From an uncultured Granulosicoccaceae bacterium (GTDB lineage Bacteria > Pseudomonadota > Gammaproteobacteria > CALCKW01): DNA of 64,000 nucleotides. A program made the translations under genes and the position numbers. The stretch lies in contig CALCKW010000002.1 of NCBI GenBank assembly GCA_937965695.1, forward strand, positions 1 to 64,000. Direction: 5' to 3'. Of the stretch, positions 36,570-45,909 are shown piece by piece (the first letter of the stretch is position 1; each line of letters starts with the position of its first letter). The notes beneath the pieces are model-generated. The model was not told the origin of the DNA, made no database searches, and was given only the letters and a program-made list of their open reading frames with translations.

Positions 36570-37574
36570 ATGAATGATTCAGTAAAACTTAGCCTTGAAG
36601 AAGTGGCGTCTCTCGCTACTGAAAGCTTGACGACACAAGGATTTTCACTTCAGCAAGCAACAGCTATTTCAAAGACCATTACGTCGGCCGAGCGCGACGG
36701 GTGTAGTAGTCACGGCCTTTTCAGAGTGGCTTTTTATGTCAACGCACTACAAAACGCCAACACTGATGCGCATGCTCTACCCGTTATTGACTACCCAAAG
36801 CCTGCGGCGGTGCGTGTTGACGCGCGCAATGGCTTTTGTCCGCTAGCACTACAGATAGGTGTCCCCGAATTGGCGCGTGTCGCCAAACAACAAGGCATCG
36901 CGGCACTCGCCATAAACAACGCGTACAACATTGCGGCACTTTGGCCAGAGGTGGAGCAGCTTGCCGAGGAAGGCTTGGTCGCGATGGCTTTCACCTGTGC
37001 CAATTCTTTTGTCGCTCCTGCCGGCGGAAATAAGCCACTATTTGGTACAAACCCTATGGCCTTTGCTTGGCCACGCGACGGGAAAAGCCCGTTGGTTTTT
37101 GATCAAGCATCAAGTGTTTGCGCAAGAGGTGAAATCCAACTTCATCTGCGTGACGGAAAATCAATTCCAGAAGGCTGGGCTATCGACAGCAACGGTAATG
37201 CCACTACCGACCCTAAAGCCGCGCTCGACGGTGCGCAGCTACCCTTTGGCGGTTACAAAGGTTCTTCCATAGCGTTAATGATTGAACTGCTTGCTGGTGC
37301 TTTAGTCGGTGATCTGTTTAGCTATGAATCAACAGAACAAGACAATGCTGGCACTGGAGCTCCATTTGGTGGGGAGTTGGTTCTTGCAATAGACCCTACA
37401 ACTTTCAATGGTGGCCATTCACATCTGGACCACGCTGAGCAATTGTTTGAAAGACTGTTATCGCAAGAAGGCACGAGACTGCCCGGTGATCGAAGACACA
37501 GAATTCGCGCTGCTAGCACACCGGTAGAAATACCTCAGTCGCTGCATCAGACGTTGCTCGGCTATTGCAATTGA
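36570..37574 (+). CDS. dpkA: DpkA-like Ldh-family oxidoreductase (delta1-piperideine-2-carboxylate reductase)
   Basis: A 334-residue NAD(P)H-dependent enzyme of the malate/L-lactate dehydrogenase (Ldh2) family. It looks closest to Pseudomonas DpkA, which reduces delta1-piperideine-2-carboxylate and delta1-pyrroline-2-carboxylate in D-lysine and D-proline catabolism. Shared features are ERDGCSSHGLFR with the catalytic His near residue 40, NNAYNIAALWPEVE, KPLFGTNPMAFAWP near 160, and DGAQLPFGGYKGSS near 230. ATG 36570 is chosen; an upstream frame start at 36543 adds residues that do not fit. The divergent lyase gene suggests a shared amino-acid or imine metabolism (inference). Confidence 0.8.
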   Translation: MNDSVKLSLEEVASLATESLTTQGFSLQQATAISKTITSAERDGCSSHGLFRVAFYVNALQNANTDAHALPVIDYPKPAAVRVDARNGFCPLALQIGVPELARVAKQQGIAALAINNAYNIAALWPEVEQLAEEGLVAMAFTCANSFVAPAGGNKPLFGTNPMAFAWPRDGKSPLVFDQASSVCARGEIQLHLRDGKSIPEGWAIDSNGNATTDPKAALDGAQLPFGGYKGSSIALMIELLAGALVGDLFSYESTEQDNAGTGAPFGGELVLAIDPTTFNGGHSHLDHAEQLFERLLSQEGTRLPGDRRHRIRAASTPVEIPQSLHQTLLGYCN

Positions 37575-37607
37575 AATTAAAGTGCTTGATTTGCGGACTA
37601 AGTTATT

Positions 37608-38786
37608 TTACGCCCGCCACTGCCAAGGTGGGCTAGATAGAGCATCGATATCGGGAACATCAGTGGCACCCAGTTGTTTAGCGAGCACCAGCGATTGGCA
37701 ATCATCTTGTCGTGACAAAGCACGCACCAAAGCAGGAGCGTGCGATACGACCAGTACTTGGCTGGTGTTGGCGGAGGCGGCGATCAATCCGGCGAGCGCA
37801 GGCAACAAGTTTGTGTGTAGGCTTGTTTCGGGTTCGTTCAGCACCATAAAACCTGCAGGTCTCGGTGAAAGCAATGCCGCGACCAAACATATATAGCGCA
37901 AAGTTCCATCAGATAGCTCTGTCGCAGATAGCGCCCGCAACATCCCAGGTTGCTCCATCTTAAGTTCAAACAATCCGCTGTTACTCTCGACTCGCACCCG
38001 TGCGCCGGGGAATGCATCGTCGACAAAGTAATCGAATGCTTCAGCATCGCCAATTTCGAGAATGGTTTGAACCGCAGCCGCTAGGTCTACCCCATCGTGG
38101 CTAAGTACTGGTGTTCGAGTCCCCAGCTGTGCTCGCCTGATAGGTGCTTCTGCATCGCTGCGAAAGTGATCATAGAACCGCCAGTCTCGTACACGTTCTC
38201 GCAACGTGAACATTTCAGGTGCCAGGGTTGGTTCTAAAGCTTGTGTCAACATGCTATCAAAGGGCTGCAAGTGTTTGGCAATAACATGCCACTTTCGCCT
38301 TTCGCCACGCGCTTTCACCACCGCATTTTCACGCGAAACCAATACGCTGGCAGGTCTGGCTATGGGCCCAGAGAACAGCGTTTCATATTTAATTTGGGGA
38401 TCTAAATTAAAAGCTGTTTCGCCCGCAATAGGCAATCCCAACTCAACAGCATAACCGAAGTCGTCACTAGCAAAGCCCAGTCTTAGCCTAACGGCATCTC
38501 GACGTGGGCCACCTTGAACGGGTTGTTCACCAAGCAGCATCGCGCGACTCAGTTCTTCTGGGCCCGCCCACAACGTTGAGGCCAATCCACCTTCAGCAGC
38601 CAAAGCGGATACCAATCGACCTTGAGCCGCAGCAACTAGTAGGCGAAGTGAACGATAGAGGTTGGACTTTCCACTTCCATTGGCACCAGTAACTAGGTTT
38701 AGCCTTCCAAGTGGCACTCTGAGATCGAGAATGCTGCGATAGTTAGCAATTGCCAGTGTGGTCAGCTGCGGCAATGGCTCAATCAA
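37608..38786 (-). CDS. AAA family ATPase (COG4637-like)
   Basis: A 392-residue single-domain ATPase of the ABC/SMC-like OLD-related group. Walker A is TGANGSGKSN near residue 34, the ABC-type signature region appears as ATELSDGTLRYICL near 290, and Walker B as MVLNEPETSLH near 318, followed by the H-loop VVSHAPALVRAL. The intervening half is a helical insert. No nuclease (TOPRIM) domain is visible, unlike OLD nucleases. Its start is 3 bases downstream of the djlA stop. Function unknown. Confidence 0.8.
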   Translation of the reverse strand: MIEPLPQLTTLAIANYRSILDLRVPLGRLNLVTGANGSGKSNLYRSLRLLVAAAQGRLVSALAAEGGLASTLWAGPEELSRAMLLGEQPVQGGPRRDAVRLRLGFASDDFGYAVELGLPIAGETAFNLDPQIKYETLFSGPIARPASVLVSRENAVVKARGERRKWHVIAKHLQPFDSMLTQALEPTLAPEMFTLRERVRDWRFYDHFRSDAEAPIRRAQLGTRTPVLSHDGVDLAAAVQTILEIGDAEAFDYFVDDAFPGARVRVESNSGLFELKMEQPGMLRALSATELSDGTLRYICLVAALLSPRPAGFMVLNEPETSLHTNLLPALAGLIAASANTSQVLVVSHAPALVRALSRQDDCQSLVLAKQLGATDVPDIDALSSPPWQWRA

Positions 38787-38788
38787 GG

Positions 38789-39595
38789 TTATTTGCCTCG
38801 GTGCTTTTTGATCACGTCGTAGGCTTTTTGTATTTCTTGAGAACGTTCTGTCGCAACGCGAACCATGTCTGCAGGCACGCCCTGACCAATTAATTTATCC
38901 GGATGGAATTCGCTCATCAGTTTGCGATAGGCTTTTTTTATGATCGCGTCTGAGTCACCCGCTTTCACGCCAATCGCTTGGTAGGCCGAGGCTAAGCTAT
39001 CCGCTGAGCTCGGTCCGTGACCTGAACCTGCACCGCCGTATCCATGCCCACCGCCAAATTGATCTTGGCCGCGAGTCATTGCAATCAAGCGGTCCAGCGC
39101 ACTCGACGCCATCCCCAACTTTGCGCCAATTTTTCGAAGTAGCTGTTCTTCAGCGGATTCAAGTTTTCCATCGGCAACCGCAACACCGAGTAAATAAACC
39201 ATTAACAACTGAGATAGATGGGCAGATTTACCGCAGCCATTGGTAAAGCGCCTGAGTGTTTGATCAACATCAAACGAGGGGTTACTGCCTTGTTTAAAGT
39301 GGTTAATCGCTTCTCTGCGACGCTCAGCTTGCATACCAAGCTGATTCATAAACAACTCAGTGTGCTTTATCTCGGCTTCAGAAACACGGCCATCTGCTTT
39401 GGCTAGATGCCCCATTAACTGAAACACTGTTTCAAGAAAGATTTGCTGCCGATTACTGCGGGCCCCAGCAGTTAACAATACACGGCCGCGCAGAACGGCC
39501 TCTGCCACTGCCCCCAAAAAATAACCTAATAGTGCGCCCCAAAACTCCATAACGGAGTAACCCAAAAAGGCGCACAGAAGTTTTAGAATTAGCAC
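38789..39595 (-). CDS. djlA: Membrane-anchored J-domain co-chaperone DjlA
   Basis: DjlA, a type III J-protein that stimulates DnaK at the inner membrane; 268 residues (E. coli 271). A Gly-rich N-terminal helix (FWGALLGYFLGAVAEA) is followed by a TerB-like helical domain (MGHLAKADGRVSEAEI near 62) and a flexible Gly-rich linker (GGGHGYGGAGSGHG). The C-terminal J domain has the HPD motif in SEFHPDKL. The GTG start at 39595 gives the N-terminal helix expected from family alignments. Confidence 0.93.
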   Translation of the reverse strand: MLILKLLCAFLGYSVMEFWGALLGYFLGAVAEAVLRGRVLLTAGARSNRQQIFLETVFQLMGHLAKADGRVSEAEIKHTELFMNQLGMQAERRREAINHFKQGSNPSFDVDQTLRRFTNGCGKSAHLSQLLMVYLLGVAVADGKLESAEEQLLRKIGAKLGMASSALDRLIAMTRGQDQFGGGHGYGGAGSGHGPSSADSLASAYQAIGVKAGDSDAIIKKAYRKLMSEFHPDKLIGQGVPADMVRVATERSQEIQKAYDVIKKHRGK

Positions 39596-39630
39596 ATTAA
39601 TATTTCCAAGGCGATCAGACTAAAGGTAGC

Positions 39631-40284
39631 TTAACTGCCTCCCATGCTGGCGATAAATTTGTCTGACTCGGCTATCGACTTGTTCATTTCAGCGACTAAA
39701 CGCTGCACATCAGTCTGCAGTGACTGAAATTCACCTCGGAGAGCACCCACTGCCTGCGCATTTAGATTGTGTTTGAGGTAGAGTACATTGTCTTTAAAGG
39801 TGTTGAGTACTGGTTTCATGCTGGATTCGGCGTTGCGCATCGTGCGAAGCAACGTGCTGTAATTGTTTACTGTTTGATCCAACTGGCCTTTAGCTGAACT
39901 GCGTAACTTGGCGTTGGTGTACTGACCTAGTTCATCTTCCCATTCTTCAAAAAGTGCGTTGGCTACTTCATCCACTTCGTTGACTCGTTCACTAACCAAC
40001 TCTGATGCAGCCAAGCTGTCTTCGTATTCAGCATTAAGTTTGTCGTAAGCGCGTTTGAGATCCGTGTCTTCAATTGCCACTACCGAGCCAAATTGCTCAA
40101 GGGCATCTTTGAACTCTACTTGCGCGTCAGATTGCGCATCACGCGCATCTTCTACACGCTCCTGCAAAATATCACGCTTGTGGTAGCCGACTTTTTCCCA
40201 CGCGCCGTAATAGGCGGTTGCACAGCCGTTCAATGTCAGCACGGCAATGGATGCCACACCAATCAACAGTCGACGTGAAATCAT
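39631..40284 (-). CDS. DUF2959 lipoprotein
   Basis: A 217-residue DUF2959 protein. The signal sequence ends in a lipobox (TLNGC, Cys at about 22), so it should be a lipoprotein facing the periplasm. The remainder is mostly helical with likely coiled coil (RDILQERVEDARDAQSDAQ). The family is found in marine Gammaproteobacteria and has no known function. It precedes djlA by 36 bases in the same direction. Confidence 0.85.
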   Translation of the reverse strand: MISRRLLIGVASIAVLTLNGCATAYYGAWEKVGYHKRDILQERVEDARDAQSDAQVEFKDALEQFGSVVAIEDTDLKRAYDKLNAEYEDSLAASELVSERVNEVDEVANALFEEWEDELGQYTNAKLRSSAKGQLDQTVNNYSTLLRTMRNAESSMKPVLNTFKDNVLYLKHNLNAQAVGALRGEFQSLQTDVQRLVAEMNKSIAESDKFIASMGGS

Positions 40285-40401
40285 TCAGATGCACTCCCAA
40301 TTTTTCGATATCAGCCAATTATAACGATTCTTGCAGGCCGTGTGAGTGACGAGCTAACAATCAAGTGATAAAACCGGATTTGCGAGGCCAAGAATACCTT
40401 T

Positions 40402-41100
40402 CTACGGCGCCCTGACAATTGATAGCACTTCAACGATATGAGGATCTGGATGATGCCAGCTAACTTCACAGGATGCGATTCGAACGCCATAAACCCGTTC
40501 AAAATTATTCTTTTGATAAGCTGGGCGCGGGTCTTGTGCAAGGCTTTGCTGCAACAATATTCTCAAATGCTGACGCTCTTTTGCTTCAAAGCGACTCAAG
40601 TTTTGCTCTGCGAGATCAGAGAAACGCACGTCCAAACTCGCGGGTGGTTGGCCGGCAATCTGATGTTCGGCCTCAGGAATACTATCGCACCAAGGTAAGT
40701 AGGGCTTAATATCAAGAACGGGTGTTCCATCGAGCAAGTCGGCTCCAGCGATATGAACAACCGACCCCTCTACATTCAGCAGTCGCACCACAGACAAACC
40801 AATCGCGTTGGGTCTATGTGTAGAGCGTGTCGCGAAAACGCCCAACTTTTTGTTACCGCCTAACCTTGGCGGCCGCACCTTGCCTTTGGCTGATCTATCG
40901 GATACTGCGTGAAAGACGAATTGAATCCAAAGGTGGCTGGCATGTTCTAAGCCTTCTAATGCTCCCTGCTTCACCCAATGTTCTTCCACCAAAAGGCATG
41001 CTTGTGCCGCAGGCGCCAATCTGGGTTGTCGGGGTATCACAAATTTCTGCTGATAGTCGGAACGGACTACTGCAATAGTTTCAAACTCAAATTTCTGCAC
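40402..41100 (-). CDS. trmO: tRNA (N6-threonylcarbamoyladenosine(37)-N6)-methyltransferase TrmO
   Basis: TrmO (YaeB/TsaA family), the S-adenosylmethionine-dependent enzyme that methylates t6A37 in tRNA-Thr. The beta-barrel family motifs are clear: IAVVRSDYQQKFVIPRQP at the N-terminus, VRPPRLGGNKKLGVFATRS, RPNAIGLSVVRL, LDGTPVLDIKPYLP, and the C-terminal AQDPRPAY. GTG 41100, behind GGTCGGAAA, gives 232 residues (E. coli 235) and matches the family N-terminus; the frame extends to 41169 but that part does not look conserved. Confidence 0.92.
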   Translation of the reverse strand: MQKFEFETIAVVRSDYQQKFVIPRQPRLAPAAQACLLVEEHWVKQGALEGLEHASHLWIQFVFHAVSDRSAKGKVRPPRLGGNKKLGVFATRSTHRPNAIGLSVVRLLNVEGSVVHIAGADLLDGTPVLDIKPYLPWCDSIPEAEHQIAGQPPASLDVRFSDLAEQNLSRFEAKERQHLRILLQQSLAQDPRPAYQKNNFERVYGVRIASCEVSWHHPDPHIVEVLSIVRAP

Positions 41101-41304
41101 TTTCCGACCTTCTCTATTTCGCTCTAGCACTAACAGACATTCTGCACAAAACCTTTGAAACATTATCAAGCAATCGATGAGTTGTTATAACATGGGTAGC
41201 TGTCCATCCTAAGCGTGACACCGCATGAGCTGCTCGAGAACCCTGTTGCCACTATTAAGCTGCTGTGAATTACGTGAAACGCTAGAGAATAGAGGGAATC
41301 GCTC

Positions 41305-43194
41305 GTGATCCGTGCGCAGGGTTTAGCATTGCGCCGTGGAAAGCAATTGCTTTTCAGTGACGCCGACTTTTCGATCCACCCAGGCCAACGCGCTGGTATC
41401 ACGGGTGCAAACGGCTGTGGCAAGAGCTCCTTCTTGTCGGTACTGCGTGGCGAAGTAGACGTCGACGCAGGGGATATTCAATTTCCACGAGAATGGGTTT
41501 TGGCCCACGTAGCGCAAGAAATGCCAGCCACTAGTCGCAGCGCGCTTGAGTACGCTATCGATGGGGATATTGAACTGCGCCGCCTGCAAGGACTCGCGGC
41601 ATTGGCAGAAGCTGATGGTGACGGTACTCGACACGCTAGCTTAATAGCTGAACTGGAAGCCGCGGATGCCTATACCGTTGAAGCACGAGCTGCACAAATG
41701 TTATCCGGATTGGGGTTTGCGCAAAGCGATTTACAGCGCCCTCTAACAGACTTCTCAGGTGGCTGGAGAATGCGGCTCAACCTGGCTCAAGCCCTAATGT
41801 GCCGAAGCGATTTATTACTCTTAGATGAGCCGACAAACCACTTGGATTTGGATGCGGTGGTGTGGCTTGAGCAATGGTTACTTCGCTACTCTGGGACCCT
41901 TTTATTGATATCCCACGACCGCGAATTTCTGGATTCAGTGATCGCGCACATCCTGCACTTTGAACAAAATAAAATAACGCTGTACACCGGCAATTACAGT
42001 GAGTTCGAGTTGCAGCGTGCGGCAACGCTTGCAAATCAGCAAGCAGCGCATGAAAAACAACAACGCGAAATTGCACACATGGAGAGTTTTGTAACGCGGT
42101 TTAAAGCGAAAGCGAGCAAAGCGAAGCAGGCGCAGAGCAGAGTCAAAGCGCTAGAGCGTATGACAGTTATTGCCGCCGCGCATGTGGATTCGCCGTTTTC
42201 CTTTCAATTTGCTGAGCCCACAGAAATACCTGAGCGGCTGTTACAACTAGAGAATGCTCAGCTCGGTTACGGCGAAACGACAATTTTGCAACGGGTGTCA
42301 TTGGATTTGCGCGCTGGTGATCGTATCGGTCTGATTGGACCAAATGGCGCAGGTAAGTCCACCCTGATAAAAACACTGGCCAGAGACTTGTTGCCGCAAG
42401 CGGGTGAGTGTTTGCAGCATGACAAAACAAAGCTCGGTTATTTTGCGCAACACCAGCTTGAGCAATTGCGCCTAGAACGCTCTCCGTTACAGCATCTTCA
42501 AGATGCTTTCCCGGATCAAACAGAAGCTGAACATCGAAATCACTTGGGCAGGTTTGGTTTTTTGGGGGACCGCGTCTTCGAGCCTGTGGCTCCTTTTTCA
42601 GGTGGCGAAAAAGCAAGGCTGGTACTTGCCATACTGGTGCGGCATGGCCCCAACCTGTTGTTGCTTGATGAACCAACAAATCACCTCGATCTCGACATGC
42701 GCCACGCGCTCTCAACCGCATTGCAGGCATTTGAGGGTGCTGTGGTCTTGATTTCGCACGATCGTCACCTCTTACGCGTTTGCTGTGACAAGTTACTTTT
42801 GGTGGCCCAAGGGCGTGCTGTCGCGTATGAAGAAGACTTGGACGCATACGCGAAATGGTTGCTGCAGGAGCGGAAAAACCAAGTCGACACCACTGCAGCG
42901 CAACAAAACAAGCCGGATCGCAAAGAGCTTCGTCGTGAACAGGCACAAGCACGGCAAAAACTACAACCGTTGCGCAACAAAGTTCGTCAGAGCGAACGTG
43001 CGATTGAAAAGCTTCAAGTAGAGCTAGATCGTATGGAATCAGAACTCGCAAACCCTGATCTCTACCAAGGAGGGCGCGCAGATGATCTTCAATTGTTGCT
43101 TAAAAACCAAAGTAAAGTGCGTGAAAAGCTTGGCATTGAAGAGCAACTTTGGCTCACAGCAATGGAAGAAATTGAAGCTGCTGAAAACCAGTGA
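41305..43194 (+). CDS. yheS: ABC-F ribosome-associated ATPase, YheS-like
   Basis: A 629-residue ABC-F protein (two ATPase domains without membrane helices) of the YheS type, a translation factor acting at the ribosomal E site. First domain: Walker A ITGANGCGKSS, signature LTDFSGGWRMRLNLAQALM, Walker B LLLDEPTNHLDLDAV. Linker: charged helical arm at about 255-290 (KAKASKAKQAQSR). Second domain: GPNGAGKSTLIK, PFSGGEKARLVLAI and LLLDEPTNHLDLDM. C-terminal helical extension at about 535-629. GTG 41305 follows AGAGGGA at good spacing. It is divergent from trmO. Confidence 0.93.
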   Translation: MIRAQGLALRRGKQLLFSDADFSIHPGQRAGITGANGCGKSSFLSVLRGEVDVDAGDIQFPREWVLAHVAQEMPATSRSALEYAIDGDIELRRLQGLAALAEADGDGTRHASLIAELEAADAYTVEARAAQMLSGLGFAQSDLQRPLTDFSGGWRMRLNLAQALMCRSDLLLLDEPTNHLDLDAVVWLEQWLLRYSGTLLLISHDREFLDSVIAHILHFEQNKITLYTGNYSEFELQRAATLANQQAAHEKQQREIAHMESFVTRFKAKASKAKQAQSRVKALERMTVIAAAHVDSPFSFQFAEPTEIPERLLQLENAQLGYGETTILQRVSLDLRAGDRIGLIGPNGAGKSTLIKTLARDLLPQAGECLQHDKTKLGYFAQHQLEQLRLERSPLQHLQDAFPDQTEAEHRNHLGRFGFLGDRVFEPVAPFSGGEKARLVLAILVRHGPNLLLLDEPTNHLDLDMRHALSTALQAFEGAVVLISHDRHLLRVCCDKLLLVAQGRAVAYEEDLDAYAKWLLQERKNQVDTTAAQQNKPDRKELRREQAQARQKLQPLRNKVRQSERAIEKLQVELDRMESELANPDLYQGGRADDLQLLLKNQSKVREKLGIEEQLWLTAMEEIEAAENQ

Positions 43195-43453
43195 GGATAA
43201 GGCCAAACTCAAGCTTATGCTGCAAAGCACAATTTATTTCGAGATAATACTTAAACCATTGAAAAATGCACCAAATTGCCAATTGATAATGTCGAGGGTA
43301 GCTCAGTGCTTGCGCTAGCACGGTCAATCCAGATAGAGTTAAACAACTTCACAGCAATGCGCTGTAGCTTGACGACACCTCCCCTTGCTCTCGATTTTAT
43401 GCACTGGGGTTTTGCCAAGTGATCTCTAATACCAGACGGGATATCGACGAAGA

Positions 43454-44557
43454 ATGACAAGTAGTGATGCAAATGACGCCTTTGTAGCTTTCGAACACGT
43501 ACAAAAAAGCTATGACGGCGAGACATTGGTCGTCAAAGATCTCAATCTCTCGATAGGCCGCGGTGAGTTTCTCACCATGCTCGGCCCATCCGGCTCCGGA
43601 AAGACCACGTGCTTGATGATGCTGGCAGGCTTTGAAACCGCTACTCACGGTGAGATCAAACTCGGTGGACGCCCGATCAACAACATCCCTCCGCATAAAC
43701 GCGGCATCGGAATGGTATTCCAAAACTACGCTCTTTTTCCGCACATGAGCGTACACGAGAATTTGGCTTTTCCACTTGAAGTCAGGGGCATGTCAAAATC
43801 CGAGATCGAGACAAAAGTTAAGCGCGCCTTAGATATGGTGCAAATGGGAGCCTTTGGAGGTCGTCGACCTGCACAGTTATCGGGCGGGCAACAGCAACGT
43901 GTTGCTGTGGCGCGTGCTCTTGTTTTTGACCCTGAGCTGGTATTGATGGACGAACCACTCGGCGCGCTGGACAAGCAGCTTCGTGAACAGATGCAATACG
44001 AAATCAAGCACATTCACGAGACGCTTGGTGTAACGGTCGTTTATGTCACCCACGATCAGTCAGAAGCGTTGACCATGTCAGATCGAATTGCTGTGTTTGA
44101 GGATGGCAGAATTCAACAGTTAGCCGACCCAGCGACACTCTATGAACGTCCAGACAATTCGTTTGTTGCCCAGTTTATTGGCGAAAACAACAAACTTGAA
44201 GGAGTGGTTCGAGGCATCGACAACGGCATCGCCACTGTCGCCTTTGATGACGGCGCCACTTGTGAAGCACTCGCTGTCAATTGCGCCGGTGTCAATGAAA
44301 AAACACTGCTTTCCATCCGACCCGAGCGAGTAAAGATTGAAGACCAAGCCGGTGATAAAACTATCAGTGCCAAAGTTTTAGAGCTAATTTACTTGGGTGA
44401 TCACATTCGCTGCAGGATGGATGTACATGGGCACAACGAGTTCATTGTAAAGGTACCTAACAACACAAATCAAAAAGCGCTACAAAAAGGGCAGCTGACG
44501 CATGTCAGTTGGATTCCTGAAGACTGCCGCGCATTGGATTTAAGCGATAGCGTTTAA
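43454..44557 (+). CDS. PotA-like ABC transporter ATPase
   Basis: A 367-residue ABC ATPase of the spermidine/putrescine (PotA) type, the first gene of a four-gene importer. Walker A GPSGSGKTTCLM, signature LSGGQQQRVAVARAL, Walker B LVLMDEPLGALD, and a C-terminal TOBE domain with LLSIRPERVKIE. PotA, substrate-binding, PotB-like and PotC-like genes follow in order. Substrate could be polyamine or a related cation; sequence alone does not decide. A GGGTG/CACCC hairpin follows its stop at about 44586-44604. Confidence 0.9.
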   Translation: MTSSDANDAFVAFEHVQKSYDGETLVVKDLNLSIGRGEFLTMLGPSGSGKTTCLMMLAGFETATHGEIKLGGRPINNIPPHKRGIGMVFQNYALFPHMSVHENLAFPLEVRGMSKSEIETKVKRALDMVQMGAFGGRRPAQLSGGQQQRVAVARALVFDPELVLMDEPLGALDKQLREQMQYEIKHIHETLGVTVVYVTHDQSEALTMSDRIAVFEDGRIQQLADPATLYERPDNSFVAQFIGENNKLEGVVRGIDNGIATVAFDDGATCEALAVNCAGVNEKTLLSIRPERVKIEDQAGDKTISAKVLELIYLGDHIRCRMDVHGHNEFIVKVPNNTNQKALQKGQLTHVSWIPEDCRALDLSDSV

Positions 44558-44638
44558 CAATCGGTACAAATAGGCGTTTTGCGGGGGGTGAAATCAAAAC
44601 ACCCTGTAACATACGCTGATGCCATTGATACAAACGTT

Positions 44639-44656
44639 TTCAAACCAAAATTTGAA
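44639..44656. repeat. Inverted repeat upstream of the substrate-binding protein gene
   Basis: TTCAAA (44639-44644) and TTTGAA (44651-44656) around a 6-base spacer, extendable with flanking CGTT/AACG after one bulge. It lies about 70 bases before the ATG at 44725 and may be an operator or mRNA hairpin. Confidence 0.35.
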
Positions 44657-44699
44657 CGGTTACCTACCCGATACCGCCCAAATTTATTTAGACTAGTTC

Positions 44700-44709
44700 G
44701 GGTATACCC
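44700..44709. promoter_or_regulatory. Palindrome before the substrate-binding protein gene
   Basis: GGGTATACCC, a perfect 10-base palindrome ending 15 bases before the ATG at 44725. It lies close to the ribosome binding site (TTGGGAG), where a bound protein or mRNA hairpin could affect expression. Low certainty. Confidence 0.25.
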
Positions 44710-44724
44710 TCTTGGGAGCACAAC

Positions 44725-45804
44725 ATGAAATTTAATCAAATTAGCTTAGGTGTAGCAGCTGCACTTGTTATGGGCGCCACCAACGCCGCAGACACAATCA
44801 CTGTCGTCTCATGGGGCGGCGCTTACACCGTTTCTCAAGTCGAGGCTTACCACAAGCCTTGGATGGCTAAAACTGGAAACAGCATCATCTCTGAAGACTA
44901 CAACGGCGGCCTATCAGAAGTTAAAGCACAAGTTGATGCCGGAAACGTCAAGTGGGATCTCGTGGACGTTGAGCTTTCAGACGCCGTTCGCGGTTGTGAC
45001 GAAGGCCTACTAGAAACTCTAGACGCAAGCGTTCTTCCAGCTGGTGCAGACGGTTCAGCTGCTGCTGACGACTTCATCGACGGTGCTTTGCAGGACTGCG
45101 CGGTTGCTAGCATTGTTTGGTCAACTATCTACGCTTACGACAACACTGTAATTGATGGTCAGCCTTCAACTATCGGTGATTTTTTCGACCTAGAAAAATA
45201 CCCTGGCAAGCGTGGTTTGCGTAAGTCTCCAAAAGCTAACTTAGAAATGGCTTTGGCGGCAGACGGTGTGGCTGCAGAGGAAATCTATGACGTTTTATCA
45301 ACGCCAGAAGGTATTGATCGCGCATTTGCCAAACTTGACACCATCAAGGGCGAAACAATTTTTTGGGAAGCTGGTGCTCAACCACCACAACTTTTGGCTG
45401 ATGGCGAAGTTGTGATGACAACCGCTTATAACGGTCGAATCTTCAATGCGATGGCCGCTGAAGGCAAGCCTTTTGAAGTTGTTTGGGACGCACAAGTATT
45501 CGATATGGATCTTTGGGTCATTCCTAAAGGCGCTCCTAACAAAGAAGCAGCCATGGATTTCTTGGCGTTCTCAACGAGTACCGAGCAATTGGCAGCACAG
45601 GCTAGCTGGATTTCATACGGCCCAGCGCGTAAGTCTTCTGCACCACTGGTCGGTCACTATGATGGCAAACCTGAGCTAGAAATGGCACCGCACATGCCAA
45701 CAGCACCTGAAAACTTTGGCACTGCTATCGCCAATGATTTCGAGTTCTGGGCAGACAACCAAGACGAGCTAAACGAGCGTTTCAACGCTTGGCTGGCTAG
45801 TTAA
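44725..45804 (+). CDS. PotD/PotF-like periplasmic substrate-binding protein
   Basis: A 359-residue type II periplasmic binding protein of the extracellular solute-binding family 1/PotD group. A signal peptide of about 20 residues ends in ATNA-AD. The mature N-terminus (TITVVSWGGAYT) is the usual PotD-like strand, and the pocket region around WDLVDVELSDAVRGCDEG and GRIFNAMAAEGKPFEVVW follows. It captures the substrate for the PotA/B/C-like transporter. A strong terminator-like hairpin follows, so this gene is probably expressed above the permeases. Substrate not decided. Confidence 0.88.
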   Translation: MKFNQISLGVAAALVMGATNAADTITVVSWGGAYTVSQVEAYHKPWMAKTGNSIISEDYNGGLSEVKAQVDAGNVKWDLVDVELSDAVRGCDEGLLETLDASVLPAGADGSAAADDFIDGALQDCAVASIVWSTIYAYDNTVIDGQPSTIGDFFDLEKYPGKRGLRKSPKANLEMALAADGVAAEEIYDVLSTPEGIDRAFAKLDTIKGETIFWEAGAQPPQLLADGEVVMTTAYNGRIFNAMAAEGKPFEVVWDAQVFDMDLWVIPKGAPNKEAAMDFLAFSTSTEQLAAQASWISYGPARKSSAPLVGHYDGKPELEMAPHMPTAPENFGTAIANDFEFWADNQDELNERFNAWLAS

Positions 45805-45818
45805 TCTGCTAGACCCTG

Positions 45819-45860
45819 GCCGGGACATGGCATTAGCCCGTGTCCCGGCTTTTATTTTTT
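45819..45860 (+). terminator. Strong hairpin with T-tract between binding protein and permease genes
   Basis: GCCGGGACA (45819-45827) pairs with TGTCCCGGC (45841-45849) and is followed by TTTTATTTTTT. It has the form of an intrinsic terminator. Because the two permease genes follow in the same direction without a clear new promoter, it probably acts as a partial terminator or 3' stabiliser that keeps binding protein levels high relative to the permeases. Confidence 0.85.
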
Positions 45861-45909
45861 GCCGCTTCGCACCCTTTACACCTGAATAGATCCAACTCTG
45901 GATAAATGC

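Noticed and set aside
37608..38786. AAA ATPase as an anti-phage (OLD/Gabija-like) defence gene
   Set aside because: No TOPRIM or other nuclease domain, no partner gene; neighbours are housekeeping (djlA, trmO).
42167..43051. 294-codon minus-strand frame opposite the ABC-F gene
   Set aside because: It is long but antisense to a certain gene, and the translation is His/Arg/Cys-rich with no recognisable domain.
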